A program made the position numbers and the translations under genes. Below the pieces are notes generated by a model. The model made no database searches and was not told the origin of the DNA. It was given only the letters and a program-made list of their open reading frames with translations. This document shows positions 51,651-61,300 of a DNA stretch of 64,000 bases, in pieces. The stretch spans positions 1 to 64,000 of the forward strand of contig DDJC01000087.1 of NCBI GenBank assembly GCA_002339015.1, read 5' to 3'. Positions within the stretch are counted from its first letter, which is position 1, and every line of letters starts with the position of its first letter. Source of the DNA: Burkholderiales bacterium UBA1834 (GTDB lineage Bacteria; Pseudomonadota; Gammaproteobacteria; Burkholderiales; Burkholderiaceae_C).

Positions 51651-53513
51651 TCAGAAAGCGCAGCCACAGCCCAGCCCGCCCCAAAACGACCCCGGATCGC
51701 TGACAGGTGGCCTGGACAAGGCCGCAAACAGATGCCGGTGACCGTGCACGCCACAAGGTGCGGCACAGCAGGCGGCAGCACTGCCTTGCGGCGCAGCCTT
51801 GGCCGCCCCCGGCACTGCCAGACGGCCATAGCGCCCCACGGGTGACCAGTCGGGGCTGGGTGTGGGCAGCGGTGGCGCCAGGGGCTTGAACTCGTCCTGA
51901 CCATGTACCACCTTGCCGCCCACCACGGTGAGCACGGAACTCAACTCCTTGATGCGCGCCTCGGGAACGCCGAAGTAGTCATCCGACAGGGCGATGAAAT
52001 CGGCATACTGTCCGGCCTTGATCAGGCCCTTGCGACCGCTCTCGGTCGAGAACCAGGCACTGCCTTCGGTGTACAGGCGCAGCGCGGTGTGGCGGTCCAG
52101 CAGGTTGCGCTGCGGGTACAGGCGCATGCCGCCGACCGTCTCGCCGGTGACCAGCCAGTGCAGTCCCACCCAGGGGTTGTAGCTGGCCACGCGTGTGGCG
52201 TCGGTGCCCATGCCCACCGGCACACCCGCGGCCAGCATCTTCTGCACGGGCGGGGTCTGCTCGGCCGCCCGCGCGCCGTAGCGTTCGATGAAGTACTCGC
52301 CCTGGAAGGCCATGCGGTGCTGGATGGCAATACCCCCCCCCAGCGCCCTGATGCGGTCGATGTTGCGCTCGCTGATCGTTTCGGCGTGGTCGATGAACCA
52401 GTTCAGGCCGGTGAGCGGGATCTCGGCATGCACACGCTCGAACACGTCGAGCATGCGGGTGATGGATTCGTCGTAGGTGGCATGGATGCGGAAGGGCCAC
52501 CGGTTGGTGGCCAGCACGCGGGTTACCTCCAGCAATTCCTGCTCCATGGTGCCGGCCAGGTCGGGGCGCGGTTCGCGGAAATCCTCGAAATCGGCCGCGC
52601 TGAACACCAGCATCTCGCCCGCCCCGTTGTGGCGCAGGTAGCCATCGCCATCCCCCGGCTTCACCAGCTTGGCCCAGTTCACGAAGTCGTCCTTCTCGGC
52701 TTTGGGCTTTTGCGTGAAGAGGTTGTAGGCAATGCGCACGGTGAGTTCACCCGCATCGGCCAGGTGCTGGATGGCCTGGTAATCATCCGGGTAGTTCTGA
52801 AAGCCCCCGCCCGCGTCGATCACCGAGGTCAGGCCCAGACGGTTGAGCTCGCGCATGTACAGGCGCGTGGAGTTGAGCTGGTCTTGCGGACTCAGCTTGG
52901 GGCCCTTGGCGAGCGTGGCATACAGGATGGTGGCGTTCGGCCGGGCAATCAGCAGGCCCGTGGGGTTGCCTTGGGCATCGCGCTGAATCTCGCCGCCGGG
53001 CGGGTTGGGTGTGTCGCGGGTGTAGCCCACCACGCGCAGCGCCGCGGCATTGAGCAGCGCGCGGTCGTAAAGGTGCAGGATGAAGACCGGTGTGTCGGGC
53101 GCGGCGTCGTTGATCTCGTCCAGCGTAGGCAGGCGCTTCTCGGCGAACTGAAATTCGGCAAAACCACCGACCACACGCACCCACTGTGGCGCGGGCGTGC
53201 GCTGCGCCTGCTCACGCAGCATGGCCAGCGCATCGGACAGCGAGGGCACCCCGTCCCAGCGCAACTCCATGTTGTAGTTCAGACCAGCGCGGATCAGGTG
53301 GGTATGGCTGTCGTTGAGGCCAGGCAGCACGCGGCGGCCCTGCAGGTCGATGCGGGTGGTGGTGGCGCCGGCATGGCGCAGCATGTCGGCATCGCTGCCC
53401 ACGGCCAGGATCTCGCCATCTTTGACGGCGATCGCCTGGGCTTCAGGCTGTGCACGGTCCAGCGTGGTGATGCGGCCGTTGATGAAGAGGGTGTCGGCGA
53501 TGGTGGGGCTCAT
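51651..53513 (-). CDS. Amidohydrolase, YtcJ-like metal-dependent hydrolase
   Basis: 620 aa from ATG 53513. Metal ligands: HxH in PGLNDSHTHLIRAG, His in FRIHATYDES, His in WFIDHAETISERN, Asp in GMGTDATRVASY. The N-terminal beta-sandwich starts ADTLFINGRITTLD. YtcJ/NfdA-like members hydrolyse N-substituted formamides and related amides; the substrate here is unknown. The C-terminal ~50 residues form a Cys/His-rich tail (AAACCAAPCGVHGHRH, then GLGCGCAF) beyond the catalytic fold; comparable tails occur in related proteins. It stands alone between a small secreted protein and an MFS gene. Confidence 0.85.
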   Translation of the reverse strand: MSPTIADTLFINGRITTLDRAQPEAQAIAVKDGEILAVGSDADMLRHAGATTTRIDLQGRRVLPGLNDSHTHLIRAGLNYNMELRWDGVPSLSDALAMLREQAQRTPAPQWVRVVGGFAEFQFAEKRLPTLDEINDAAPDTPVFILHLYDRALLNAAALRVVGYTRDTPNPPGGEIQRDAQGNPTGLLIARPNATILYATLAKGPKLSPQDQLNSTRLYMRELNRLGLTSVIDAGGGFQNYPDDYQAIQHLADAGELTVRIAYNLFTQKPKAEKDDFVNWAKLVKPGDGDGYLRHNGAGEMLVFSAADFEDFREPRPDLAGTMEQELLEVTRVLATNRWPFRIHATYDESITRMLDVFERVHAEIPLTGLNWFIDHAETISERNIDRIRALGGGIAIQHRMAFQGEYFIERYGARAAEQTPPVQKMLAAGVPVGMGTDATRVASYNPWVGLHWLVTGETVGGMRLYPQRNLLDRHTALRLYTEGSAWFSTESGRKGLIKAGQYADFIALSDDYFGVPEARIKELSSVLTVVGGKVVHGQDEFKPLAPPLPTPSPDWSPVGRYGRLAVPGAAKAAPQGSAAACCAAPCGVHGHRHLFAALSRPPVSDPGSFWGGLGCGCAF

Positions 53514-53633
53514 GTCGCGCGTCTTGCTGGGGGTAATGCCTGAAAATCTCAAAGCCCGAGTGTGCAGGATGCCTGGCCTCTTTGATACACCGTTGAACTC
53601 GCCGGCAGCCCTACAGACGCCACCCACCTCGAC

Positions 53634-54866
53634 TCATCGGACAAGGCGCGCCCCGGCGGACACCACGGGGGCGCCCCACAGCCGCACGGCCAGTGCCGCA
53701 AGGGATGACACCGTCGCCAGCGCGATGACAGCCATCCAACTCCACTGCGCCAAAAACACCGCCCCCAATGCCGAGCCGACCGCCATGCCGATGAACATGC
53801 TGGTGAACAGCACCGCGTTCAGACGGCTGCGGGCGCCAGGGTCGATGCCATAGACGATGGTCTGGTGAGCGATCAGCGTGGCCTGGATCCCCAGGTCGAA
53901 GCCGATCGCGGCGACCACCAGCAGCAGCAACTGCCCGTGAACAGGCAACCACGGCGCCGCAGCCATGGACATGAAGGACAGCACCACCAGGCCCGCACCA
54001 AGGCGTGTTACCAGTTCTGGCCCCTTGCGGTCGGCCAGCCGGCCCGCGATGGGCGCCGCCAGCGCCCCCGCCGCCCCTGCCAGGCCAAAGGCACCTGCTG
54101 CTGCGGCGCCCAGTTGGAAGGGCTCGCCATGCAGCATCACCGCCAGGGTCGACCAGAAGGCGCTGAACCCCACCGACAGCAGGCCCTGGGCCCAGCTGGC
54201 GCGACGCAGATCGGCATGATCCTTCCACAGGCGGCCCAGCGAGGCGATCAGGCTTGTGTAGGCCAGGTGCGTGGTGGGCTGGAACCGTGGCAGGCCACGC
54301 CAAGTGGCCAGGCCGATCAGCGCGATGCTGGCCGCCGCTGCCAGGAACATGGCCCGCCAGCCGAAGTGCTCGGCCACGAACCCACTGACCACGCGCGACA
54401 GCAGAATGCCCAGCAGCAGCCCGGTCATCACCGTGCCCACCACCTTGCCTCGGCTGTGCTCGGGCGCCAGGGTGGCTGCGGCCGGCACGATGTCCTGCGC
54501 CATGGTGGCCGACACGCCCACGACCAGGCTGGCGGCCAGCAACACGCCGATGCCGGGCGAGGCACCAGCCACCAGCAGGGCCAGACACAGCACCGCCGCC
54601 TTGATCAGGATGATGCGACGCCGATCGAAGCGGTCACCCAGCGGGGCCAGCAGCAGGATGCCCAGCGCATAGCCCAGCTGGGTCAGCGTGGGCACGAAGC
54701 CCGTGGCCTGCGCCGAAGCCCCGATGTCACTTCCCAGGATGCCCAGCATGGGCTGGCTGTAGTAGAGCGACGCCACCGCCAGGCCCGCCCCGCTGGCCAT
54801 CAGGAGGATCAGCGGCAGCGATGGCCCCTGCAAAATTTTGTCATGCACATCACGAATGTCGGACAT
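53634..54866 (-). CDS. MFS transporter (drug-efflux-like)
   Basis: 410 aa from ATG 54866 (AAGG 8 nt upstream); GTG 54875 is an alternative. Twelve hydrophobic segments; the conserved loop 2-3 motif is present (LLAPLGDRFDRRRIILIKAA) and SLYYSQPMLGILGSDIGASA is typical of the YgaY/YnfM-like group. Divergent from a LysR gene 110 bp away, which likely controls it. Substrate unknown. Confidence 0.86.
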   Translation of the reverse strand: MSDIRDVHDKILQGPSLPLILLMASGAGLAVASLYYSQPMLGILGSDIGASAQATGFVPTLTQLGYALGILLLAPLGDRFDRRRIILIKAAVLCLALLVAGASPGIGVLLAASLVVGVSATMAQDIVPAAATLAPEHSRGKVVGTVMTGLLLGILLSRVVSGFVAEHFGWRAMFLAAAASIALIGLATWRGLPRFQPTTHLAYTSLIASLGRLWKDHADLRRASWAQGLLSVGFSAFWSTLAVMLHGEPFQLGAAAAGAFGLAGAAGALAAPIAGRLADRKGPELVTRLGAGLVVLSFMSMAAAPWLPVHGQLLLLVVAAIGFDLGIQATLIAHQTIVYGIDPGARSRLNAVLFTSMFIGMAVGSALGAVFLAQWSWMAVIALATVSSLAALAVRLWGAPVVSAGARLVR

Positions 54867-54976
54867 GGTCGTCACCTTGGATCAATGGAATGGGCCCAGT
54901 GTGATTTCCAAGGATCTTGCTGTGTAGCCCCAGCGCCCGCACAATGGCTATACGCCAAACGCATGACAATCTTCAG

Positions 54977-55942
54977 ATGACCGCTTCCGCCACTTCAGGC
55001 TCCTCGTTGTCGATGGCGCAGGACCGCCTTGCCTTGATGCAGACCTTCGTGCACATCGTGGAGGCAGGAAGCCTGTCGGCGGCGGCCCAGCAGATGGGCG
55101 CCACACAGCCCACCGTCAGCCGCCGTCTGCAGGCGCTGGAACGCTCGATGGGTTTGCGCCTGCTGCGCCGTTCCACCCATTCGATGCAGCTCACGGAAGA
55201 CGGGGAGCGCTGCTACACAAGAGCCAAGGAGTTGCTGGAGAGTTGGGCGGCCTTCGAGGCTGACCTGAGGGGCGCGCGCGACGAGCCGGAAGGCACCCTG
55301 CGCGTGGTGGCGCCCCACGCCCTGGGGCAGGACCTCCTGGTCGCCCCGCTGGCCCAGTACATCCGCGCCTTCCCACGTGTGTCGGTGGACTGGCTGCTGC
55401 ACGATCGCCGCCCGGATTTCATCGCCGAAGACATCGACTGCGCCATCCAGGTCGGCGAGGTCACCGACCCTTCGGTGGTGGCCATCAAGCTGTCGGAGAT
55501 CCCCCGCATCGTCGTGGCGGCGCCTTCGGTGGTGGGACCAGCGCTGCCTGTTCACCCTTCCGAGCTGGCGCAGTGGCCGTGGCTGTCACTGCGCACCTTC
55601 TACCGCAACGACATCGTGCTCAAGCCGCTCGGCGGGGGTGAAGGCTCATGCCGCATCCCCCTGCGCCCCCGCTTGGGCACCGACAGCCTCTATGCCCTGC
55701 GCAGCGCCGCCGTGGCCGGGCTGGGCATGTGCGCCGCGTCCGCGTGGCTGCTGCGCGACGACCTGGCCCAAGGGCGGCTGGTGCACCTGGTACCAGATTG
55801 GGTGCCCGAACCCCTGCCCGTCTATCTGGTCTATCCGCATGCGCGCTTCTACCCTGCCAAGCTCAAGCGCTTCACCGAGGTGATGCGCGAAGCGGTGGCT
55901 GGCGAAGTGGGAGGTTTGTGGAATACGGGCGCCAGCGCATGA
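54977..55942 (+). CDS. LysR-family transcriptional regulator
   Basis: 321 aa from ATG 54977; an internal ATG at 55013 (MAQDRLALMQTFVHIVEAGS) could also be the start. HTH block LSAAAQQMGATQPTVSRRLQ then a LysR substrate-binding domain of the CrgA/AaeR-like group (RLLRRSTHSMQLTEDGERCY). Divergent from the MFS gene. tRNA-Pro follows 30 bp after its stop with its own -10-like TACAAT at 55955-55960. Confidence 0.88.
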   Translation: MTASATSGSSLSMAQDRLALMQTFVHIVEAGSLSAAAQQMGATQPTVSRRLQALERSMGLRLLRRSTHSMQLTEDGERCYTRAKELLESWAAFEADLRGARDEPEGTLRVVAPHALGQDLLVAPLAQYIRAFPRVSVDWLLHDRRPDFIAEDIDCAIQVGEVTDPSVVAIKLSEIPRIVVAAPSVVGPALPVHPSELAQWPWLSLRTFYRNDIVLKPLGGGEGSCRIPLRPRLGTDSLYALRSAAVAGLGMCAASAWLLRDDLAQGRLVHLVPDWVPEPLPVYLVYPHARFYPAKLKRFTEVMREAVAGEVGGLWNTGASA

Positions 55943-55972
55943 GCCAAGTCAGGCTACAATGCGAGGCTCAGT

Positions 55973-56049
55973 CGGGGCGTAGCGCAGCCTGGTAGCGCAT
56001 CTGCTTTGGGAGCAGAGGGTCGTGAGTTCGAATCCCACCGCCCCGACCA
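55973..56049 (+). tRNA. tRNA-Pro (TGG anticodon)
   Basis: CGGGGCG acceptor pairs with CGCCCCG; D arm AGCGCAGCCTGGTAGCGC; anticodon loop TTTGGGA (TGG); T arm TTCGAAT; discriminator A; encoded CCA. A TACAAT at 55955-55960 is a likely -10 element and a strong terminator follows at 56058, so the gene is an independent unit. Confidence 0.96.
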
Positions 56050-56057
56050 ATCGAATC

Positions 56058-56096
56058 AACGGGTTAGCTCACTTGTGGAGCTAACCCGTTTCTTTT
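56058..56096 (+). terminator. Intrinsic terminator of tRNA-Pro
   Basis: A perfect 13-bp stem AACGGGTTAGCTC (56058-56070) / GAGCTAACCCGTT (56078-56090) with a 7-nt loop is followed by TCTTTT. It begins 8 bp after the tRNA CCA. The rest of the gap to 56234 (138 bp) shows nothing. Confidence 0.92.
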
Positions 56097-56234
56097 GGTG
56101 CTTCAACCGTGAGACCTTCCGTGACACTTGGCTGAGGCTGAGGCTCGGGGACGCTTGGCGGCAGGCAGGCTCGGGTAGACCAAGTATTCACGACCATTCA
56201 CGCCCCGCGGCGGCCTGCAGCACCTGAAGGTGCC

Positions 56235-56498
56235 TCAGTTGCAGTTCTCCATTTCGATGATGGCAAAGCCCGTGGTCGCGATCTCCTGCGCCACCTCGGG
56301 ATTGGCCGACTCCATGTGGCAGTAGTTGCACTTCTCCGCCTTGAGGTCGGAAGGTGCGAGCCCCTTGGCAGCCAGGTAAGTGCGCCCATAGGCCAGCACG
56401 GCCTCGCGATCGCTGGTATCGGAGGGCACGAGGATGTCGAAATGCATCCGACGCCCATCGGGACGCTGGACATAGGTGTCGTAGACCGAGATGCGCAT
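56235..56498 (-). CDS. DUF2024 family protein
   Basis: 87 aa from ATG 56498. MRISVYDTYVQRPDGRRMHF, then DILVP at the start and AEKCNYCHMESANPE and IIEMENCN at the end match the DUF2024 family of small cytosolic proteins with unknown function. Two CxxC-like Cys (CNYC) and a terminal Cys could bind metal. It follows the periplasmic protein gene (25-bp gap) on the same strand and is probably co-transcribed with it. Confidence 0.82.
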   Translation of the reverse strand: MRISVYDTYVQRPDGRRMHFDILVPSDTSDREAVLAYGRTYLAAKGLAPSDLKAEKCNYCHMESANPEVAQEIATTGFAIIEMENCN

Positions 56499-56523
56499 GA
56501 TTCCTCTCCGGTGGTTGGGGCGC

Positions 56524-57285
56524 TCACTGATTGACCTTGCCGGGCAGTGACAGATTGCCCGACGCGACCTTGAAGACATCGACCACGCACAGCAGCGGGT
56601 TGTGTACGCTGGCATTGACCCGCAGTGCGGCCGTCACGCCATCGAAGCCCGCCGTGTTGACGAGGCCGATGTCATCAAAAGGCACGCGGACCTCCAGCGT
56701 GCTGCTCTTGAACGTCGGGGACCAGCCCGGGCTGTCGATCAGGATGGGCAAGCCCGGCCAGGTCTTGGGCAGGCGGGGCTTGGTGTCCTTGGGGATGTCT
56801 ACCACCTTCAAGGCGCCCTTGCCGCAGGCCTCGTCCGGCTGCAGTACCACCCAGTGCGAATGCCACAGGTCGCCATCGTTGTCGGTGCGGCCATCGCCGT
56901 TTTCGTCGAACAGCGGCGTGTCATCAAAATCGGGATGGGAGGTCACGGCAAAGGCCAGGATCCCGCTCCGGGGCTCGAAACCCACGGCAGAAGGATCGAT
57001 CGAGGTCGGCCACACGTAGGAGAAGACCTGGCTGCCCGCCAGCTTGCCCGTCCTGACCGGCCTGCTCGCACCGGCCTTGCCAGAGACATGCATGTGGAAG
57101 ACCGCCACCCTGCCCTCCGTGCTGATCTTGGTGTGGACGATGTCGTAAGGCGCTTTGACGGCCTTGGCGGGCGGGCTCTGGATACCGCCAGCGTGTGCGC
57201 CGTCGTGCGCCATGGCCAACTGACTAAGGGCCGCACAGGCGAGTGCGGCGGCTGTGCGCGAAAGGAAGAAGAGAGCTTGTGTCAT
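56524..57285 (-). CDS. Exported protein with calcium-loop-like motif, function unknown
   Basis: 253 aa from ATG 57285. Signal peptide MTQALFFLSRTAAALACAAL, cleavage near MAHA. Residues 127-139 (DENGDGRTDNDGD) form a D-x-N-x-D-G-x-x-D pattern like EF-hand or dockerin calcium loops, followed by LWHSHWVVLQPD with two His. No family is recognised. It is divergent from an AraC regulator (106 bp between starts) and upstream of a DUF2024 gene. A role in metal or small-molecule handling in the periplasm is a guess. Confidence 0.7.
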   Translation of the reverse strand: MTQALFFLSRTAAALACAALSQLAMAHDGAHAGGIQSPPAKAVKAPYDIVHTKISTEGRVAVFHMHVSGKAGASRPVRTGKLAGSQVFSYVWPTSIDPSAVGFEPRSGILAFAVTSHPDFDDTPLFDENGDGRTDNDGDLWHSHWVVLQPDEACGKGALKVVDIPKDTKPRLPKTWPGLPILIDSPGWSPTFKSSTLEVRVPFDDIGLVNTAGFDGVTAALRVNASVHNPLLCVVDVFKVASGNLSLPGKVNQ

Positions 57286-57391
57286 GGAAATCCTCGTGAT
57301 GCAGGGTGATGCGGAAGGCACAAAGACAGTGTGCGCAAGGCATCCGTATGATTGGGATCCATGCATCCATGAAACATACCAATTCGTCCAA

Positions 57392-58276
57392 ATGAGCCTT
57401 GATGCCCTCCCGCCCCTGGACCGACTGTCTGCACTGCTCGAGCGCTTTCGCGTTTCGGCCCGCTTGTTCCATAGCGGCGCGCTGTGCGGTGTCAGTACCT
57501 TTGACGCGCAGCCCGGCCGGGGTTTCCTGCACGTGTTGCGGCAGGGAGAGCTGGTGGTCACGCACCGCAAGGGCACGGGCGCAGCGCGCCGGATCGAAGC
57601 GCGAGAACCGACGCTGTTCTTCTATCCGCAGCCCTTGACGCACCAGTTCCACAACGCGCCTGAGGAGGGCGCCGATTTCACGTGCGCATCCGTGCATTTC
57701 GAGGGCGGCGCCAGTCACCCTCTGGTGCGGGCCCTGCCGCCCTTGATCGTGCTGCCGCTGGCCAAGGCACCGGGGCTGGAAGGCGCGCTGAACCTTCTGT
57801 TCCTGGAGGCCGACGGCGTGCGCTGCGGCCACCATCTGATCGCCGACCGGCTGTTCGAGGTGGTGCTGCTGCAACTGCTGCGCTGGCTGCTGGACCACGG
57901 CGAGGAAGGCGGGATCTCGGTCGGGCTCGCCTCCGGCCTGGCAGACCCTCAACTGGCCCGCGCCCTGACGGCCATGCACGCACATCCGGGCCACCCCTGG
58001 TCGATCGACTCACTGGCTGACAAGGCGGGGATGTCGCGCAGTGCCTTTGCCAGCCGCTTCAAGGGCATCGTGGGCCTGACACCCGCCGACTACCTGGCGG
58101 ATTGGCGCATGACGATCGCCAAGAAGAGCCTGCGGCAGGGGCAGTCCGTCAAGGCCATCGCACCTGAACTGGGCTACGCCAATGCATCGGCCCTGTCGCG
58201 GGTCTTCGCCCAGCGGGAAGGCATGTCTCCCCGGCAATGGCTGCAATCGGCCGCCCCCGCGGGGGATGGCGCCTGA
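57392..58276 (+). CDS. AraC-family transcriptional regulator (cupin type)
   Basis: 294 aa from ATG 57392; the frame is open to 57254 but the upstream part overlaps the divergent gene. N-terminal cupin-type effector domain (~10-180, RGFLHVLRQGELVVTH, EPTLFFYPQPLTHQF) and C-terminal double HTH (WSIDSLADKAGMSRSAFASR; SVKAIAPELGYANASALSRV). The direct repeat GCATCC at 57340-57345 and 57363-57368, 23 bp apart, in the divergent region may be its half-sites. It likely controls the exported protein and DUF2024 genes. Confidence 0.9.
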   Translation: MSLDALPPLDRLSALLERFRVSARLFHSGALCGVSTFDAQPGRGFLHVLRQGELVVTHRKGTGAARRIEAREPTLFFYPQPLTHQFHNAPEEGADFTCASVHFEGGASHPLVRALPPLIVLPLAKAPGLEGALNLLFLEADGVRCGHHLIADRLFEVVLLQLLRWLLDHGEEGGISVGLASGLADPQLARALTAMHAHPGHPWSIDSLADKAGMSRSAFASRFKGIVGLTPADYLADWRMTIAKKSLRQGQSVKAIAPELGYANASALSRVFAQREGMSPRQWLQSAAPAGDGA

Positions 58277-58322
58277 GCATCAGGCCGTGCCGATGCCACC
58301 CATGGCGTGATGCGGTGCGGGC

Positions 58323-61300
58323 TCAGAGCGACATCTGCGCCCAGGCCTTCTCGATGCGCTTGACGCTGACGGGCTGAGGTGTCCGCAACTCTTGCGCGAA
58401 GAAGCTCACGCGCAACTCTTCCAGCAGCCAGCGGAACTCCCCCAGGCGCGCATCGTGCGTGCCCTTGAGCTCGGCCAGGCGGCGGGTGTAGCGCTGATCC
58501 AGCGGGCGCAGCTCGGCCAGGCGCTGGGCATCACGGGCGGGGTCGCCCTTGAGCTTGTCCAGCCGCAGGGTGATGGCCTTGAGGTAGCGCGGAAAGTGCT
58601 GCAACTGGGCCCAGTCCGTGCGGGCCACGAAGCGCTTGGGCACCAGGCGTTGCAGTTGGGCCTGGATATCTTCCAGCACGTCCTTTGGCGGGCGGGCATC
58701 CTTGAGTTTGCGCAGCGCCGCGGCGTACTCGGTCAGCACGGTGCCGGCCAGGCGGGCCACCTCCTGCGCGATCAGGTTCAGGCGACCCCGGCCCTCTTCG
58801 ATGCGGGCCTTGAAGGAGGCTGCATCGGTGGGCAGCGGGTCGAGCAGAAAGGCGCGGTCCAGCGCCACCTCCACGATCTGCTCACGCAACTCATCGGCTG
58901 TGCCCAGGCTCATGTAGGCCATCGCCATCTTCTGCAGATCGGGGATGTTCTTGTCCAGGTACTTCAATGGCTCCTTGAGCTGCAACGCGATCAAGCGGCG
59001 CAGCCCGGCGCGGTGCCTGGCAGCGGCCCCATCGGGCTCGTCGAACACCTCGATCTCGGCATGCGTACCCTTGTCCACCAAGGCGGGGAAGCCCACCAGG
59101 GTGTGGCCGCTGCGCTGGATCTCCATCAGCTCTGGCAATTCGCCAAAGGTCCAGTCGGTGAGCGGCTGGACGGCAGTGACGCGGCTGGAGGCGGGCTCTT
59201 CACGCCGGGTGTTGGGCTGAGCGCCCCCGGCGATCGTGCCCGATGGGTTTGCCTGGCCTGAGCCCGCTGCTTTGCCTGGCCCCTGCGACCGGCCTGCAGG
59301 GGCCCTGCCCAGGGCATGGGCTGCCTTGTTGCCGTCCCCGCCTGGCGTCACGACCTCGTCGCCCTGCCCGCCTTGCGCCACAGACTGCACCTTCAACGCG
59401 GCCAGCGCCTGGAAGGCCCCTCGCGCCAACTGGCCCAGCTCCGCCTTGAGCGCCGGCAGGTTGCGCCCCATGCCCAGCTGACGGCCATGTTCATCCACCA
59501 CCCGGTAGTTCATGAAGAGGTGCGGCGGCAGCATGTCCAGCTTGAAATCGGCGCGCTTGATGTCCAGCTGCGTGCGGTCGCGCACGGCCTTGAGCAGCAC
59601 GTCCAGCAGCCCCCCCTCGCCGAAAGGTACGCTCTCGATGAAGCTGTCCACGTACTCGGGCAGCGGCACCAGGCGCGCACGCGGCTTCTGGTGCAGGCTC
59701 TTGACCAGCGCCAGCACCTTGTCCTTGAGCATGCCGGGCACCAGCCACTCGCCGCGCTCGTCGCTCACCTGGTTGAGCGCGAAGATGGGCACCGTCACGG
59801 TGACACCGTCGCGCGCATCGCCCGGCTCATGCAGGTAGGCAGCGGCGCAGTCCACCCCGCCCACGCGGATCATCTTCGGGAAGGCGGCGCTGGTGATGCC
59901 GGCGGCCTCGTGGCGCATCAGCTCCTCGCGGCTCAGGTGCAGCAGCTTGGGGTTCTGGCGGCTGGCCTCGCGGTACCAGCGCTCGAAGCTGTGGCCGCTG
60001 ACCACCTCTGGGGGGATCTGCGCGTCGTAGAAGCCGACGATCAGCTCGTCATCGACCAGCACATCCTGCCGGCGTGATTTGTGTTCCAGCTGCTCCACCT
60101 GCGCGATCATCTTGCGGTTGTGCGCGAGGAAGGGCAGGCGCGTCTCCCACTCGCCGGCCACCAGGCCTTCACGGATGAAGATGTCACGGGCCTGCACCGG
60201 ATCGACCAGGCCGAAGTTCACGCGGCGGTTGGCATAGACCACCAAGCCGTACAAGGTGGCCCGCTCCAGCGCGACGACCTCGGCAGCCTTCTTCTCCCAG
60301 TGCGGATCGAGCAGCTGCTTCTTGAGCAGGTGGCCGCCCATGCGCTCCACCCAGGCCTGCTCGATGGTGGCGATGCCGCGGCCGTACAGGCGCGTGGTCT
60401 CGACCAGCTCGGCCGCCAGGATCCAGCGCCCGGGCTTCTTGCTCAGGTTGGCGCCCGGGTGCTTGTAAAACTTGATGCCGCGCGCGCCCAGGTACCAATC
60501 TTCATCATCACTCTTGCAGCCGATGTTGCCCAGCAGGCCCGACAGCAGCGACAGGTGAAGTTGCTCATAGGTGGCCGGGCTGCCGTTCAGACGCCACTGG
60601 TGCTCGGTGACCACGGTGTGCAGCTGCGAGTACACGTCTTTCCACTCGCGCACGCGGCGCGGGTTGATGAAGTTCTCGCGCAGCAGGGCTTCGTACTTGC
60701 GGTGGCTGAGCTTGTGCTGCTCGGGCTGGCCAGGGGCGTGGTGGCCGTGGCCGCCACGTGATTCATCCAGCCATTTCCACAGCTTGAGCGTGCCCATGAA
60801 CTCCGACTTCTCGTCGTCGAACTTCTTGTGCTTTTCATCGGCCGCCTGCTGGTGCTCGATGGGGCGATCGCGCACGTCCTGCACGCTCAAGCTCGCCGCG
60901 ATCACCAGCACCTCGGCCAGGGCCTGCCGGTCACGCGCCTCCAGGATCATTCGGCCCACGCGAGGGTCCAGCGGCAGGCGTGCCAGGGTCTGGCCAAGAG
61001 GCGTGATCTCGTTGGCATCGTCCACCGCGCCCAGCTCGTTGAGCAGTTGGTAACCGTCGGCAATGGCCTTGCGCAATGGCGGCTCGATGAAGGGGAAGTC
61101 GTCGACCAGGCCCAGGTGCAGCGACTTCATCCGCAGGATCACGCCAGCCAGCGAACTGCGCAGGATCTCGGGATCCGTGAAGCGCGGGCGGGCGTTGAAC
61201 TCCTTCTCGTCGTACAGGCGGATGCAGATGCCATTGGCCACGCGGCCGCAGCGGCCGGCGCGCTGGTTGGCCGCCGCCTGGCTGATGGGCTCGATCTGCA

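Noticed and set aside
57340..57368. GCATCC direct repeat as a proven AraC operator
   Set aside because: Only six bases, two copies; mentioned as a possibility with the AraC gene but too weak for its own entry.
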